64,000 nt of DNA from Herbaspirillum sp. 3R11. GTDB taxonomy: Bacteria > Pseudomonadota > Gammaproteobacteria > Burkholderiales > Burkholderiaceae_D. The stretch is taken from NCBI RefSeq assembly GCF_004563925.1, contig NZ_SPNJ01000001.1, forward strand, positions 1,488,001-1,552,000. Direction: 5' to 3'. The position numbers and the translations under genes were made by a program. Every line of letters starts with the position of its first letter. Positions within the stretch are counted from its first letter, which is position 1. Positions 1 through 8,275 of the stretch are shown one piece after another. Under the pieces are notes generated by a model. That model was not told where the DNA came from and did not search any database. It worked only from the letters and a program-made list of their open reading frames with translations.

Positions 1-570
1 ACGCGCAGCAACCGCCTGCTCGACAACGCGCTGCGCTTCCTGAGCTTCCTGCCGATGGCAGTGCCGGGGCTGGTGCTGGGACTGGGCTTCGTGTTCTTCT
101 TCAATCATCCGGCCAATCCGCTGAACTTCCTCTACGGCAGCATGGCGATCCTGATCCTGTGCTCGGTGATGCACTTCTACACCACCGCGCACCTGACCGC
201 CGTCACTGCGCTCAAGCAGATCGATCCCGAATTCGAAGCCGCCTCGGCCTCGCTCAAGGTGCCGCTGCTGCGCACTTACCTGCGCATTACCGTGCCGCTG
301 TGCCTGCCGGCGGTGCTGGAAATCTTCCGCTATCTGTTCGTGTCGTCGATGACGACGGTGTCGGCAGTGATCTTCCTCTACAGCCCCAACACCGTGCTGG
401 CGGCAATCGCCGTGCTGAACATGGACGACGCCGGCGATGTCGGCCCGGCCGCAGCGATGTCCACGCTGATCCTGCTGACCTCGATTGCCGTCTCGCTGCT
501 GATGCACTGGGGCCTGGGCTACTGGGTGCGTCGCGCGCAGGCCTGGCGCAGCGCCGGAAAAAAACATTGA
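1..570 (+). CDS. 2-aminoethylphosphonate ABC transporter permease, C-terminal part (PhnV-like)
   Basis: Inner-membrane permease fragment; the frame is open to base 1, so the N-terminus lies outside the window. The visible ~189 residues contain at least four hydrophobic helices and the inner-membrane-component loop around 'EFEAASASLKVPLLRTYLRITVPL', the usual EAA-type contact site for the ATPase. The charged end (VRRAQAWRSAGKKH) is cytoplasmic. It lies 56 bp before a binding protein of the 2-aminoethylphosphonate type and a linked FAD oxidoreductase, which is the basis for the substrate call. As a generic iron/spermidine-type permease by fold, its substrate alone could not be told from this fragment. 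Confidence 0.8.
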   Translation, partial: TRSNRLLDNALRFLSFLPMAVPGLVLGLGFVFFFNHPANPLNFLYGSMAILILCSVMHFYTTAHLTAVTALKQIDPEFEAASASLKVPLLRTYLRITVPLCLPAVLEIFRYLFVSSMTTVSAVIFLYSPNTVLAAIAVLNMDDAGDVGPAAAMSTLILLTSIAVSLLMHWGLGYWVRRAQAWRSAGKKH

Positions 571-626
571 TGCATTGATTGATTCACTCGTTCGTCGTTT
601 TACTTTTCCATCACAAGAAAGCAACC

Positions 627-1652
627 ATGAAACCTACAACCATTCTGAAACTGCTTGCTTCCGTACTGGGTGCAGGCGCCCTGCTGTCCGCGCATGCAGC
701 GACCACGCTGACCGTCTATACCGCGCTGGAAGCCGATCAGATCAAGGCCTATCAAGCCGAGTTCGAAAAGTCCAATCCGGACATCGAAATCAAATGGGTG
801 CGCGATTCCACCGGCATCGTCACCGCCAAGCTGCTGGCTGAAAAAGCCAATCCGAAGGCTGACGTGATCTGGGGCTTGGCTGCTTCCAGCCTGGCGATCC
901 TCGACAAGGAAGGCATGCTGACGCCTTACGCGCCGAAGAATCTCTCGGCGATCGAAGCCAAGTACCGCAGCCCGGCCAATCCTCCAGCGTGGGTCGGCAT
1001 GGACGTGTGGGGTTCGGCGATCTGCTTCAACACCGTCGAAGCGCAAAAGCAAGGTCTGCCGAAGCCGACTTCGTGGGCCGACCTGACCAAGCCGATCTAC
1101 GCCGGCAAGATCGTCATGCCGCATCCAGCCTCCTCCGGCACCGGCTACCTCGACGTCACCGCCTGGATCCAGATGATGGGCGAAGACAAGGCATGGGCTT
1201 ACATGGACGCGCTGCACAAGAATATCGGCCAGTACACCCACTCCGGCTCCAAGCCATGCAAGCAAGCCGCCACCGGCGAGTTCCCGATCGGCATCGCGTT
1301 TGAATACCGCGCCGTGAAGACCAAGAAGGAAGGCGCACCGATCGACATCATCCTGCCGTCGGAAGGCCTGGGCTGGGATCTGGAAGCGACCGCCATCGTC
1401 AAGGGCACCAAGAACCTCGACGCCGCCAAGCGCCTGGCTGACTTCTCCGCCAGCAAGGACGCCATGATGCAATACGAAAAGAACTTCGCCGTGCTGGCCG
1501 TGCCGGGCATCGCCAAGCCTGATCCGCTGCTGCCTGCCGACTACGAAAAGCGCCTGACCAAGAACGACTTCGTCTGGACCAGCAGCAACCGCGACCGCAT
1601 CCTGAACGAGTGGAGCAAGCGTTACGAAAGCAAGGCTGAAAAGAAGCAATAA
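627..1652 (+). CDS. 2-aminoethylphosphonate ABC transporter substrate-binding protein (PhnS-like)
   Basis: Periplasmic solute-binding protein of 341 residues. A signal peptide runs to about residue 24 (ends SAHA|ATT). The mature part has the extracellular solute-binding fold of the Fe3+/spermidine/phosphonate group ('LTVYTALEADQIKAY' start, 'SGTGYLDVTAWIQMMGEDKAWAYMDAL' hinge region). The ATG at 627 is chosen because it directly precedes the signal peptide and has an AAGAAAG purine stretch upstream; an earlier in-frame codon at 579 would add residues in front of the signal. It sits between the permease and the FAD oxidoreductase, the arrangement known for 2-aminoethylphosphonate uptake loci of Burkholderiales. 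A 10-bp GC hairpin follows the gene. Confidence 0.85.
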   Translation: MKPTTILKLLASVLGAGALLSAHAATTLTVYTALEADQIKAYQAEFEKSNPDIEIKWVRDSTGIVTAKLLAEKANPKADVIWGLAASSLAILDKEGMLTPYAPKNLSAIEAKYRSPANPPAWVGMDVWGSAICFNTVEAQKQGLPKPTSWADLTKPIYAGKIVMPHPASSGTGYLDVTAWIQMMGEDKAWAYMDALHKNIGQYTHSGSKPCKQAATGEFPIGIAFEYRAVKTKKEGAPIDIILPSEGLGWDLEATAIVKGTKNLDAAKRLADFSASKDAMMQYEKNFAVLAVPGIAKPDPLLPADYEKRLTKNDFVWTSSNRDRILNEWSKRYESKAEKKQ

Positions 1653-1663
1653 CGTGTAGACCT

Positions 1664-1693
1664 GCCGCCCGCGCCATCTAAAGCGCGGGCGGC
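1664..1693 (+). promoter_or_regulatory. Intercistronic GC hairpin between binding protein and oxidoreductase
   Basis: Ten-bp perfect stem (GCCGCCCGCG pairing with CGCGGGCGGC) with no following T-run. It probably stabilises the upstream binding-protein message or lowers read-through rather than acting as a full terminator. Confidence 0.5.
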
Positions 1694-1720
1694 GCTGAAC
1701 AGAAGAACGTGGAGCATCGG

Positions 1721-2899
1721 ATGGGCAATACCAACACCAACAAGGATCACATCGACGTCGCCGTCGTCGGTGCCGGCATACTCGGCCTGGCGCACGCCTT
1801 TGCGGCAGTCAAGCGCGGCCTGCGCGTCGTCGTGTTCGAACGCAGCTCGACGCCGATCGGCGCCTCGATCCGCAATTTCGGCATGGGCCTGGTCACCGGC
1901 CAGCCGCCGGGCGTCATGCTCGGCCTCGCCAAACAAAGCCGGGCACTGTGGCTGCACCTGGCGCAGCGCGCCAATTTCAGCGCACGTGAAGCCGGCACCC
2001 TGCTGTTCGCCCGCACTGCGGCCGAACATGCGGTACTCGAAGAATTCATGATCGTGCGCGCGCGCCAGCATGGCTACGACGCCTCGCTGCTGGAAGGCGC
2101 ACAACTCGATGCCCTGTACGGCGGCCGCTTCCGCCATCATCGTTCGGCCCTGCACGGCACCCAGGATTTGCAGCTGTATTCGCGTGAAGCGGTGCCGGCG
2201 CTGGTGTGCTACCTGCAATCGCAAGGCGTGCAATTCCATTTCAACACGCTGGTCAGGGAAGCACGGGACGGTCATCTGTCGACCACCGCCGGCGAGTTCC
2301 GCGCGGAGCGCACCATCGTCTGTTCCGGCCACGATTACCAGACGCTGTTTGCCGACAAGCTCGGCGAAATGAATCTCAAGGTCTGCCGCCTGCAGATGTT
2401 GCGCGCGGCGCCGAAGGAGCGCTTGCCGCTGACGCACGCGGTCCTGACCGGTTTGTCGTGCACCCATTACGGCGCGTTTTCCGATCTGCCAAGCGCAGCG
2501 GGCGTGAATGCCGAAATCGAAGCGCAGTATCCGGTGCTGAACCGCCACGGCATCCATCTGCTGGTCAGCCCGACGCCGTACCAGGAACTCATCATCGGCG
2601 ACTCGCACTACTACGGCGTCGATGCGCCGCCGTTCAATAACGAGGAAATCGATCAGCTCATGATCGGTCTGGCGGAAGAGACGCTGGGTGTGAAACTGAA
2701 CGTGCTGGAACGCTGGCAAGGCGTCTACGGCAGCAAGGGACCGGGACCGTTCTCGGCGACACCGGTCGACGCCAAGACCACGGTGGTGCTGATGCATACC
2801 GGCATCGGCATGAGCGTGGGCCTGGCCTTGGGTGAACGTGTGATCGGCGCCTTGCTGGATGGCGCGAAGTTGCCGGATCCGGCGGTCGACAAGAACTGA
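1721..2899 (+). CDS. FAD-dependent oxidoreductase linked to 2-aminoethylphosphonate uptake (TIGR03364-like)
   Basis: DAO-family flavoprotein of 392 residues. The FAD-binding GxGxxG is at about residues 17-22 (VVGAGILG). The C-terminal 'HTGIGMSVGLALGERVIGALL' is the second dinucleotide contact typical of glycine/D-amino-acid oxidases. Members of this branch occur next to phosphonate transporters and phosphonatases and are thought to oxidise 2-aminoethylphosphonate or an N-substituted form of it; that reaction is inference here. The ATG at 1721 has GGAG 6 bases upstream, better than the GTG at 1709. A bidirectional terminator follows. Confidence 0.8.
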   Translation: MGNTNTNKDHIDVAVVGAGILGLAHAFAAVKRGLRVVVFERSSTPIGASIRNFGMGLVTGQPPGVMLGLAKQSRALWLHLAQRANFSAREAGTLLFARTAAEHAVLEEFMIVRARQHGYDASLLEGAQLDALYGGRFRHHRSALHGTQDLQLYSREAVPALVCYLQSQGVQFHFNTLVREARDGHLSTTAGEFRAERTIVCSGHDYQTLFADKLGEMNLKVCRLQMLRAAPKERLPLTHAVLTGLSCTHYGAFSDLPSAAGVNAEIEAQYPVLNRHGIHLLVSPTPYQELIIGDSHYYGVDAPPFNNEEIDQLMIGLAEETLGVKLNVLERWQGVYGSKGPGPFSATPVDAKTTVVLMHTGIGMSVGLALGERVIGALLDGAKLPDPAVDKN

Positions 2900-2901
2900 A
2901 A

Positions 2902-2937
2902 TCATCACTATCCCGGCGCGTGCCGGGGTAGTGATGA
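2902..2937. terminator. Bidirectional terminator between convergent genes
   Basis: Sixteen-bp stem with one mismatch (arms 2902-2917 and 2922-2937) lying between the convergent FAD oxidoreductase and LysR genes. There is no long T-run on either side. Confidence 0.65.
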
Positions 2938-2951
2938 CTCTGCAAAACCAA

Positions 2952-3893
2952 CTACTCGCGCGCCAATCCCTCTGCGTGCAGCCACTTGCCCTTGCGGCAC
3001 AAGTCATCGGTCACATCCAGCACCAGCCGCTCCACCGCCGCCGCCGCATTGGTCAGCGGAATATTCTTCGAAGCGCACAAGGCCAGCGTGCGCGCCATGC
3101 GTTCACCGCTGATCGGCAGTGCGACCATGTCGCCGCGTTCGATTTCCGACAGCAAGGGCGCCACGGGCAAAATGGTCGCGCCGATGTCGGCGAGGATGGC
3201 CGACTTCAGGATCGCCACCGAATTGATCTCGATCACGTTGTCGAGGGACATGCCTTGTGCGCGCACAATGTTTTCAATACGCGGCCGCACGCCGTGCTGC
3301 AGGCCGGGCAGGATCAGCGGCGCCTTGATGGCCTGCGCCAGCGTGACCGATTTCTTCTTGCCGGCGCCGTATTGCGAGTCTGCACGCGTGATGTACATCA
3401 TCTCTTCTTCCACCATCGGCGTGCTGGCGAACGGCGACAGCTGGCCGTCATCGAACAGCACCGCCAGGTTGATGCGGCCCGACTTGAGCTGGACGATCAG
3501 GTTGCCGGTCAGCTCCTCGGTGAGCAGCAAGGTGATTTCCGGATAGGTGGCGCGAATGGCGGTCAGCAGCGGCAAGGCCAGCGCGCCCGAGACGCTCTGC
3601 GGAATGCCCAGCGCCACGGTGCCGGACGGCTTGTCGTTGGATTGCGCCACCGCCGATTTGGCGTCGGTGACTTGCTTGAGAATGGCTTGCGCGTGTTCGT
3701 AGAAGGTCTTGCCGGCGTCGGTGGCGATCACGCCTTGCGCGGAACGATGCAGCAATTGCGCTTCGAGTTCTTCTTCCAGCTGACGGACCTGCTGCGTCAG
3801 CGCCGGCTGGGCGATGTGCAGCACGCGCGCCGCGCGCGACAGCGAGCCGTGATCGACGATGGCGACGAAATATCTGAGTTGGCGCAATTCCAT
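2952..3893 (-). CDS. LysR-family transcriptional regulator (Nac/Cbl-like)
   Basis: Full-length LTTR of 313 residues. The N-terminal winged helix-turn-helix is clear (MELRQLRYFVAIVDHGSLS, then AARVLHIAQPALTQQVRQLEEEL), followed by a linker helix and a type-2 periplasmic-binding effector domain from about residue 90. Such proteins bind T-N11-A sites and respond to a small ligand. It is convergent with the phosphonate genes and in the same direction as the FadR-type regulator upstream, so its target is not certain; both the phosphonate and the SDR/ALDH cluster are candidates. Confidence 0.85.
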   Translation of the reverse strand: MELRQLRYFVAIVDHGSLSRAARVLHIAQPALTQQVRQLEEELEAQLLHRSAQGVIATDAGKTFYEHAQAILKQVTDAKSAVAQSNDKPSGTVALGIPQSVSGALALPLLTAIRATYPEITLLLTEELTGNLIVQLKSGRINLAVLFDDGQLSPFASTPMVEEEMMYITRADSQYGAGKKKSVTLAQAIKAPLILPGLQHGVRPRIENIVRAQGMSLDNVIEINSVAILKSAILADIGATILPVAPLLSEIERGDMVALPISGERMARTLALCASKNIPLTNAAAAVERLVLDVTDDLCRKGKWLHAEGLARE

Positions 3894-3939
3894 GCAGACG
3901 GATCCGATTCAGGTTGTTGTTTCAAGTTGTTATTTTTAA

Positions 3940-4752
3940 TTACAAGCCGGGACGGCTATTGAACATGCGGCTGCGCGCATTTTCGATATGCCCGCGCATG
4001 GCCCGCCGCGCGCCTTCGGCGTCTTGCCGCTTGATCAGCTCGAAGATGTTGCGATGCTCGTCCATGGCGTCCTGGGTGCGCTTCCACGGCTGGATGTGCA
4101 TCAGGTGGCGCAGCATATTGACGGCGTGGCTGACGTCGTACTCCAGCGTCTTCAATACCTGCACGAAACGCAGGTTGGCGGTCGCCGTGGCGATCGCTTC
4201 ATGGAAGCCGAAATCGAAATGGTGGGCAATGCCGCCGACGGCGTTGGCCTCTTCAAACCCGGTCAGCAATTCGTCCATCCTGGTCAGGTCGGCGGTGCTG
4301 CGGCGCAGGGCCGCCATATAGGCGCATTCGGGCTCGACCACCATGCGCAGTTCGAGGCCGTTCATGATGTGACCGATGCGCTCGGACGGCTCCGCTGCTG
4401 CGGACTTGCCGGCGACACCCGGACTGTCCATGACGTAGGTGCCGGAGCCGCGCCGCGATTCGACCAGTTGGTCTTCGCGCAGCCGGTCGAGCGCCTGGCG
4501 CACGATGGGACGCGAGACGTCGAACAGCGTGGCCAGGTCGTTTTCCGACGGCAGGCGGCTGCCGACGGCGATCTTGCCTTCAACGATGGCGTGGAACAGG
4601 TTTTCATAGACCCGTTCGGCAAAACGCTCCTGGCGCACCGGACCGAGTCCGGCCGCGGCCAGTGCGAGCGCATCGGTGGACAGTTGGGTGCGGATGCTAA
4701 CAACTTTGGCGTCCGGTTTTTCCTGCGGCTGGTCGGCTGGCGATTTCGGCAT
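3940..4752 (-). CDS. FadR/GntR-family transcriptional regulator
   Basis: Regulator of 270 residues. After a ~45-residue charged leader comes a GntR winged helix ('LFHAIVEGKIAVGSRLPSENDLA', 'VSRPIVRQALDRLREDQLVESRRGSGTYV'), then an all-helical FCD ligand domain from about residue 120 with metal-contact histidines in 'GIAHHFDFGFHEAI'. The ATG at 4752 has GGAGACC upstream. It is transcribed away from the SDR-ALDH-SDR-MFS run, the standard position for the repressor of such a pathway. FCD regulators usually sense an organic acid, which fits the enzymes next door. Confidence 0.87.
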   Translation of the reverse strand: MPKSPADQPQEKPDAKVVSIRTQLSTDALALAAAGLGPVRQERFAERVYENLFHAIVEGKIAVGSRLPSENDLATLFDVSRPIVRQALDRLREDQLVESRRGSGTYVMDSPGVAGKSAAAEPSERIGHIMNGLELRMVVEPECAYMAALRRSTADLTRMDELLTGFEEANAVGGIAHHFDFGFHEAIATATANLRFVQVLKTLEYDVSHAVNMLRHLMHIQPWKRTQDAMDEHRNIFELIKRQDAEGARRAMRGHIENARSRMFNSRPGL

Positions 4753-4810
4753 GGTTGGTCTCCGATGGCGATGTTCTGATGATTGCGCATGGTAGCGTAT
4801 TTGCGCTGCG

Positions 4811-4831
4811 GCCATAAGCCCTCCTTATGGC
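4811..4831. promoter_or_regulatory. 21-bp palindrome in the divergent regulator/SDR control region
   Basis: Perfect 8-bp arms GCCATAAG and CTTATGGC separated by 5 bases, 58 bp upstream of the FadR-type start. It is a good candidate operator for the adjacent regulator; it could also fold as a leader hairpin in the regulator message. Confidence 0.45.
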
Positions 4832-4842
4832 CTCTAGTGCAA

Positions 4843-4893
4843 TGGCGATCATCTGAATAAGTAGTAATATCAATTGACATCTTTTGGCGATCA
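4843..4893. repeat. Direct repeats TGGCGATCA flanking the SDR promoter -35
   Basis: Two identical 9-bp copies at 4843-4851 and 4885-4893, 42 bp apart (four helical turns). One lies inside the promoter spacer. They may be operator half sites. Confidence 0.35.
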
Positions 4894-4902
4894 ACTTACA
4901 TT
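4874..4902 (+). promoter_or_regulatory. Sigma-70 promoter for the SDR-ALDH-SDR operon
   Basis: Perfect -35 TTGACA (4874-4879), 17-bp spacer, -10 TACATT (4897-4902). It points toward the SDR gene at 5035 and leaves a leader of about 125 bases. Confidence 0.65.
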
Positions 4903-5034
4903 GAAACCCAGACGAGGCGACGGCGGTATCTTCCGACCGAAGTCCATAGAACAAAAACGACAGGAGACAGACGGTCCGGCTCAATGGCTGCGACGGTGAT
5001 ATCTTTTGCCGTCCATTGTTTATCAAAGCCAATC

Positions 5035-5832
5035 ATGAATAAGCCTTACATTCAGCCCAGCCAGCCTTACCTCGAACAGTTTTCGCTTGCAGGAAAGACC
5101 GTACTCGTCACCGGCGCAGCGCGCGACATCGGCCTGGAAATCGCCCGCGCCATGGCGGGCAGCGGCGCCCATGTGATCCTCGGCGGCCGCAACGCAGAGA
5201 CCTTGGCAAGCGCGGTACAAAGCCTGACGGTGCAAGGCTTGTCGGCCAGCGCCCTCGCCTTCGACGTGACCGACAAAGCCGCCGTCAAGGACGCCTTCGC
5301 CCGCATCGCCAAGGAACACGCCGGTCTCGACGTGCTGGTCAACAATGCCGGCGTGCGCAACCGCAAGCCGCTGCTCGAATTCAGCGACGACGACATCGTC
5401 GCCATGATGGAAACCAACCTGATCGCCGGCTACACGCTGTCGCGCGAAGCGGCGCGCCTGATGGTGCCGAACAAGCGCGGCCGGCTGATTACCGTGACCT
5501 CGATTGCCGGCCAGATCGCCCGATCAGGCGACGCCGTCTACACCGGCGCCAAGGCCGGGCTGACCGGCATGATGCGTGCACTCGCCGCCGAATACGGTCC
5601 GCTGGGCATCACCAGCAACGCGATTGCGCCCGGCGGCGTGGCCACCGAAGCCAATGCCGCCGCGATCGCCGATCCAAAAATCAACGCCCATTTCGCCACG
5701 CGCACGCCGCTGGGGCGCTGGGCGCAGCCGGCTGAAATCGCCGGCGCCGCCGTGTTCCTCGCTTCCAACGCCGCCTCCTACGTCAATGGTCACGTTCTGT
5801 ACGTGGATGGCGGCATGTCGATTGCCATGTAA
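5035..5832 (+). CDS. SDR-family oxidoreductase (gluconate 5-dehydrogenase-like)
   Basis: Classical short-chain dehydrogenase of 265 residues. The cofactor motif TGAARDIG is at residues 26-33, NNAG at 103-106, and the catalytic Ser156, Tyr169 and Lys173 are all present. An Arg52 after the second strand (GGRN) suggests NADP preference. The C-terminal 'GHVLYVDGGMSIAM' is typical of sugar-acid and 3-oxoacyl reductases. The ATG at 5035 is chosen because residues upstream in frame are not SDR-like; the ribosome-binding site is weak. First gene after the promoter at 4874, followed 19 bp later by an aldehyde dehydrogenase. Exact substrate unknown. Confidence 0.85.
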   Translation: MNKPYIQPSQPYLEQFSLAGKTVLVTGAARDIGLEIARAMAGSGAHVILGGRNAETLASAVQSLTVQGLSASALAFDVTDKAAVKDAFARIAKEHAGLDVLVNNAGVRNRKPLLEFSDDDIVAMMETNLIAGYTLSREAARLMVPNKRGRLITVTSIAGQIARSGDAVYTGAKAGLTGMMRALAAEYGPLGITSNAIAPGGVATEANAAAIADPKINAHFATRTPLGRWAQPAEIAGAAVFLASNAASYVNGHVLYVDGGMSIAM

Positions 5833-5851
5833 ATCAAAGGACTTTGAAATC

Positions 5852-7285
5852 ATGAAACAGCACTTCATCAACAACCGCTGGACCGCACCGTCTTCCGGCG
5901 AAAGCATTCCCGTCATCGATCCTTCCGACGGCGAAGTGTTCGAATCGCTGGCGCGCGGCAACGCCGCCGACATCGACCTCGCGGTACAAGCAGCGCGCAA
6001 GGCCTATGACAATGTCTGGAGCCGCACCAGCGCCGCCGACCGCAGCCGCCTGATGATGAAGCTGTCGCAAAAGCTGGCCGAGCACCAGGAAGAACTGGCG
6101 CAACTGGAAGCGCGCGACTGCGGCAAGCCGTTCAAACAGGCGCGCGCCGATGCCGCCGCCATCGTGCGTTATTTCGAGTTCTATGCCGGCGCGGCCGACA
6201 AGCTGCACGGCGAGACCATTCCCTACCAGACCGGCTACACCGTGCTGACACTGCGCGAGCCGCATGGCGTCACCGCACACATCGTGCCGTGGAATTATCC
6301 GATGCAGATCTTCGGCCGTTGCGTCGGCGGCGCGCTCGCCGCCGGCAACACCTGCGTGGTCAAACCCGCTGAAGACGCCTGCCTGTCGCTGCTGCGCGTG
6401 GCGGAACTGGCCGCCGAAGTCGGTTTCCCCGAAGGCGTGCTCAATATCGTCACCGGCTACGGCCATGAAGCGGGCGACCTGCTGATCAGGCACGCCGACA
6501 TCGATCACGTGTCGTTCACCGGTTCGCCCAACGTCGGCAAGATCGTGGTGCGCGCCGCTGCCGAACATCACACGCCGGTCACGCTGGAACTGGGCGGCAA
6601 GTCGCCGCAGGTGGTGTTCGCCGACGCTGACTTCGACGCCATGCTGCCGGTAATCGTCAACGCCATCGTGCAGAACTCCGGACAGACTTGTTCCGCCGGC
6701 AGCCGCCTGCTGGTCCAGCGCAGCGTCTATGAACAGGTACTGGAACGGGTCGGCGCCGCCTTCGGCAAATTACGCGTCGGCTCGGCGGCGATGGACCTCG
6801 ACTGCGGTCCGCTGATTCGCAAGACGCAACAGGAGCGCGTGGCCGGTTTCCTGCGCGACGCCGCCGACAGCAAGATCCCGGTGGTGGCGCAGGGCCGCAT
6901 CGCCGACGGCGTGCCGGCAGGCGGCTTCTACCAGGCGCCGACTTTACTGCGCGACGTACCGATTCAACACCGTCTGGCGCAGGAAGAAGTATTCGGCCCG
7001 GTGCTGTCGGCGATGTCGTTTGAAGACGAAGCTGATGCCATCCGCCTCGCCAACGGCACCGACTTCGGCCTGGTCGCGAGCGTCTGGACGCGCGACGGCG
7101 GACGGCAGTTCCGCCTGGCGCGGGCGATCCGCAGCGGCCAAGTCTTCATCAACAACTATGGTGCGGGCGGCGGCGTGGAATTGCCATTCGGCGGCGTCAA
7201 GGCCAGCGGCCACGGACGCGAAAAAGGTTTCGAAGCGCTGTACGGCTTCACGGTTTTGAAGACCATCGCCATCAAACACGACTAA
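5852..7285 (+). CDS. NAD(P)-dependent aldehyde dehydrogenase
   Basis: Full-length ALDH of 477 residues that oxidises an aldehyde to the acid. Catalytic Cys280 lies in 'NSGQTCSAGSR', the general base Glu246 in 'LELGGKSPQ', and the oxyanion Asn in 'PWNYPM'; the cofactor loop 'FTGSPNVGK' is intact. It resembles the betaine-aldehyde/aminobutyraldehyde/hydroxycinnamaldehyde group. The spacing to the SDR before (19 bp) and the SDR after (29 bp) shows co-transcription. The set suggests sequential oxidation of an alcohol or hydroxy acid through an aldehyde. Confidence 0.88.
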   Translation: MKQHFINNRWTAPSSGESIPVIDPSDGEVFESLARGNAADIDLAVQAARKAYDNVWSRTSAADRSRLMMKLSQKLAEHQEELAQLEARDCGKPFKQARADAAAIVRYFEFYAGAADKLHGETIPYQTGYTVLTLREPHGVTAHIVPWNYPMQIFGRCVGGALAAGNTCVVKPAEDACLSLLRVAELAAEVGFPEGVLNIVTGYGHEAGDLLIRHADIDHVSFTGSPNVGKIVVRAAAEHHTPVTLELGGKSPQVVFADADFDAMLPVIVNAIVQNSGQTCSAGSRLLVQRSVYEQVLERVGAAFGKLRVGSAAMDLDCGPLIRKTQQERVAGFLRDAADSKIPVVAQGRIADGVPAGGFYQAPTLLRDVPIQHRLAQEEVFGPVLSAMSFEDEADAIRLANGTDFGLVASVWTRDGGRQFRLARAIRSGQVFINNYGAGGGVELPFGGVKASGHGREKGFEALYGFTVLKTIAIKHD

Positions 7286-7314
7286 AAAATCATTCAACAC
7301 CCCAAGGAGAAGAC

Positions 7315-8073
7315 ATGCGACTCAAAGACAAAGTAGCCATCGTGACCGGCGCCGGTTCGGGTTTCGGCGAAGGCATCGCCAAGAGCTATGCGCGCGAAGG
7401 TGCGCGCGTGCTGGTGGCCGACATCAATGAAGCCGGCGGCAAGCGCGTCGTCGACGACATCGTCGCGGCCGGCGGCCAGGCGCGTTTCATCAAGACCGAC
7501 GTCTCCAAGAGTGCCGATACGGCGGCGATGCTGGCCGCTGCGCTGGAAGCCTTCGGCGGCGTGCATATCGTCGTCAACAACGCTGGCACCACCCACCGCA
7601 ACCGTCCGATGCTGGAAATCGAAGAGGATGAATTCGAACGCGTCTATGCGATCAACGTGAAGAGCATCTTCCTGAGCGCGAAGACCTTCGTGCCCTACTT
7701 CCGCAAGGTCGGCGGCGGCGCCTTCATCAACATCGCCTCGACCGCCGGCATCCGTCCGCGCCCGGGCCTGACCTGGTACAACGGCAGCAAGGGTGCGGTC
7801 ATCACCACCAGCAAATCGATGGCGGCCGAACTCGGCCCGGACAACATCCGCGTCAACTGCGTCAATCCGGTGATCTCGGCAACCGGCCTGCTGACTGAAT
7901 TCATGGGCGTGCCCGACACCCCGGAAAACCGCAAGAAGTTCACCGCGACGATTCCGCTGGGCCGCTTCTCGACGCCGGACGACATCGCCAACGCCTGCCT
8001 GTACCTAGGCTCGGATGAAGCGTCGTTCATCACCGGCGCTTGCCTGGAAGTGGACGGCGGTCGCTGCGTTTAA
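7315..8073 (+). CDS. SDR-family oxidoreductase (glucose 1-dehydrogenase/3-oxoacyl reductase-like)
   Basis: Short-chain dehydrogenase of 252 residues. Cofactor motif TGAGSGFG at residues 11-18, Asp after strand two (VADINE) indicating NAD preference, NNAG, and catalytic Tyr155/Lys159 in 'YNGSK'. A strong ribosome-binding site (AAGGAGAAG) precedes the ATG. It is the third gene of the FadR-controlled operon. The insert 'EFMGVPDTPENRKKF' before the C-terminal helix is the substrate lid. Its pairing with the first SDR, which probably uses a different cofactor, suggests two steps on related hydroxylated substrates. Confidence 0.86.
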   Translation: MRLKDKVAIVTGAGSGFGEGIAKSYAREGARVLVADINEAGGKRVVDDIVAAGGQARFIKTDVSKSADTAAMLAAALEAFGGVHIVVNNAGTTHRNRPMLEIEEDEFERVYAINVKSIFLSAKTFVPYFRKVGGGAFINIASTAGIRPRPGLTWYNGSKGAVITTSKSMAAELGPDNIRVNCVNPVISATGLLTEFMGVPDTPENRKKFTATIPLGRFSTPDDIANACLYLGSDEASFITGACLEVDGGRCV

Positions 8074-8124
8074 CCACGCACGAGACCGGCTGTAAGCGTT
8101 TTGTCAGTGATGAAGCGCTTTCGG

Positions 8125-8152
8125 TTGAATCGGCAAAATTTGTGTCTATAAT
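8125..8152 (+). promoter_or_regulatory. Sigma-70 promoter upstream of the MFS gene
   Basis: -35 TTGAAT (8125-8130), 16-bp spacer, perfect -10 TATAAT (8147-8152). The expected start near 8159 lies about 117 bases before the MFS ATG, and a terminator-like hairpin lies in between. Confidence 0.65.
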
Positions 8153-8207
8153 CACGCTGCATTAAAAAGAACCAAAACAAGAACTACAGAAATCAGTACT
8201 TAATAAG

Positions 8208-8230
8208 GCCAGTCCACGAGACTGGCTTTT
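8208..8230 (+). terminator. Terminator-like hairpin in the MFS leader (possible attenuator)
   Basis: Seven-bp stem GCCAGTC/GACTGGC with a 5-base loop, followed by TTTT. It sits between the promoter at 8125 and the MFS start codon, so it can either end the SDR operon or attenuate a transcript from that promoter. Confidence 0.6.
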
Positions 8231-8275
8231 CATAACAACAAGACTGATCCATTTTTAATATGTATGGAGTGAGAC

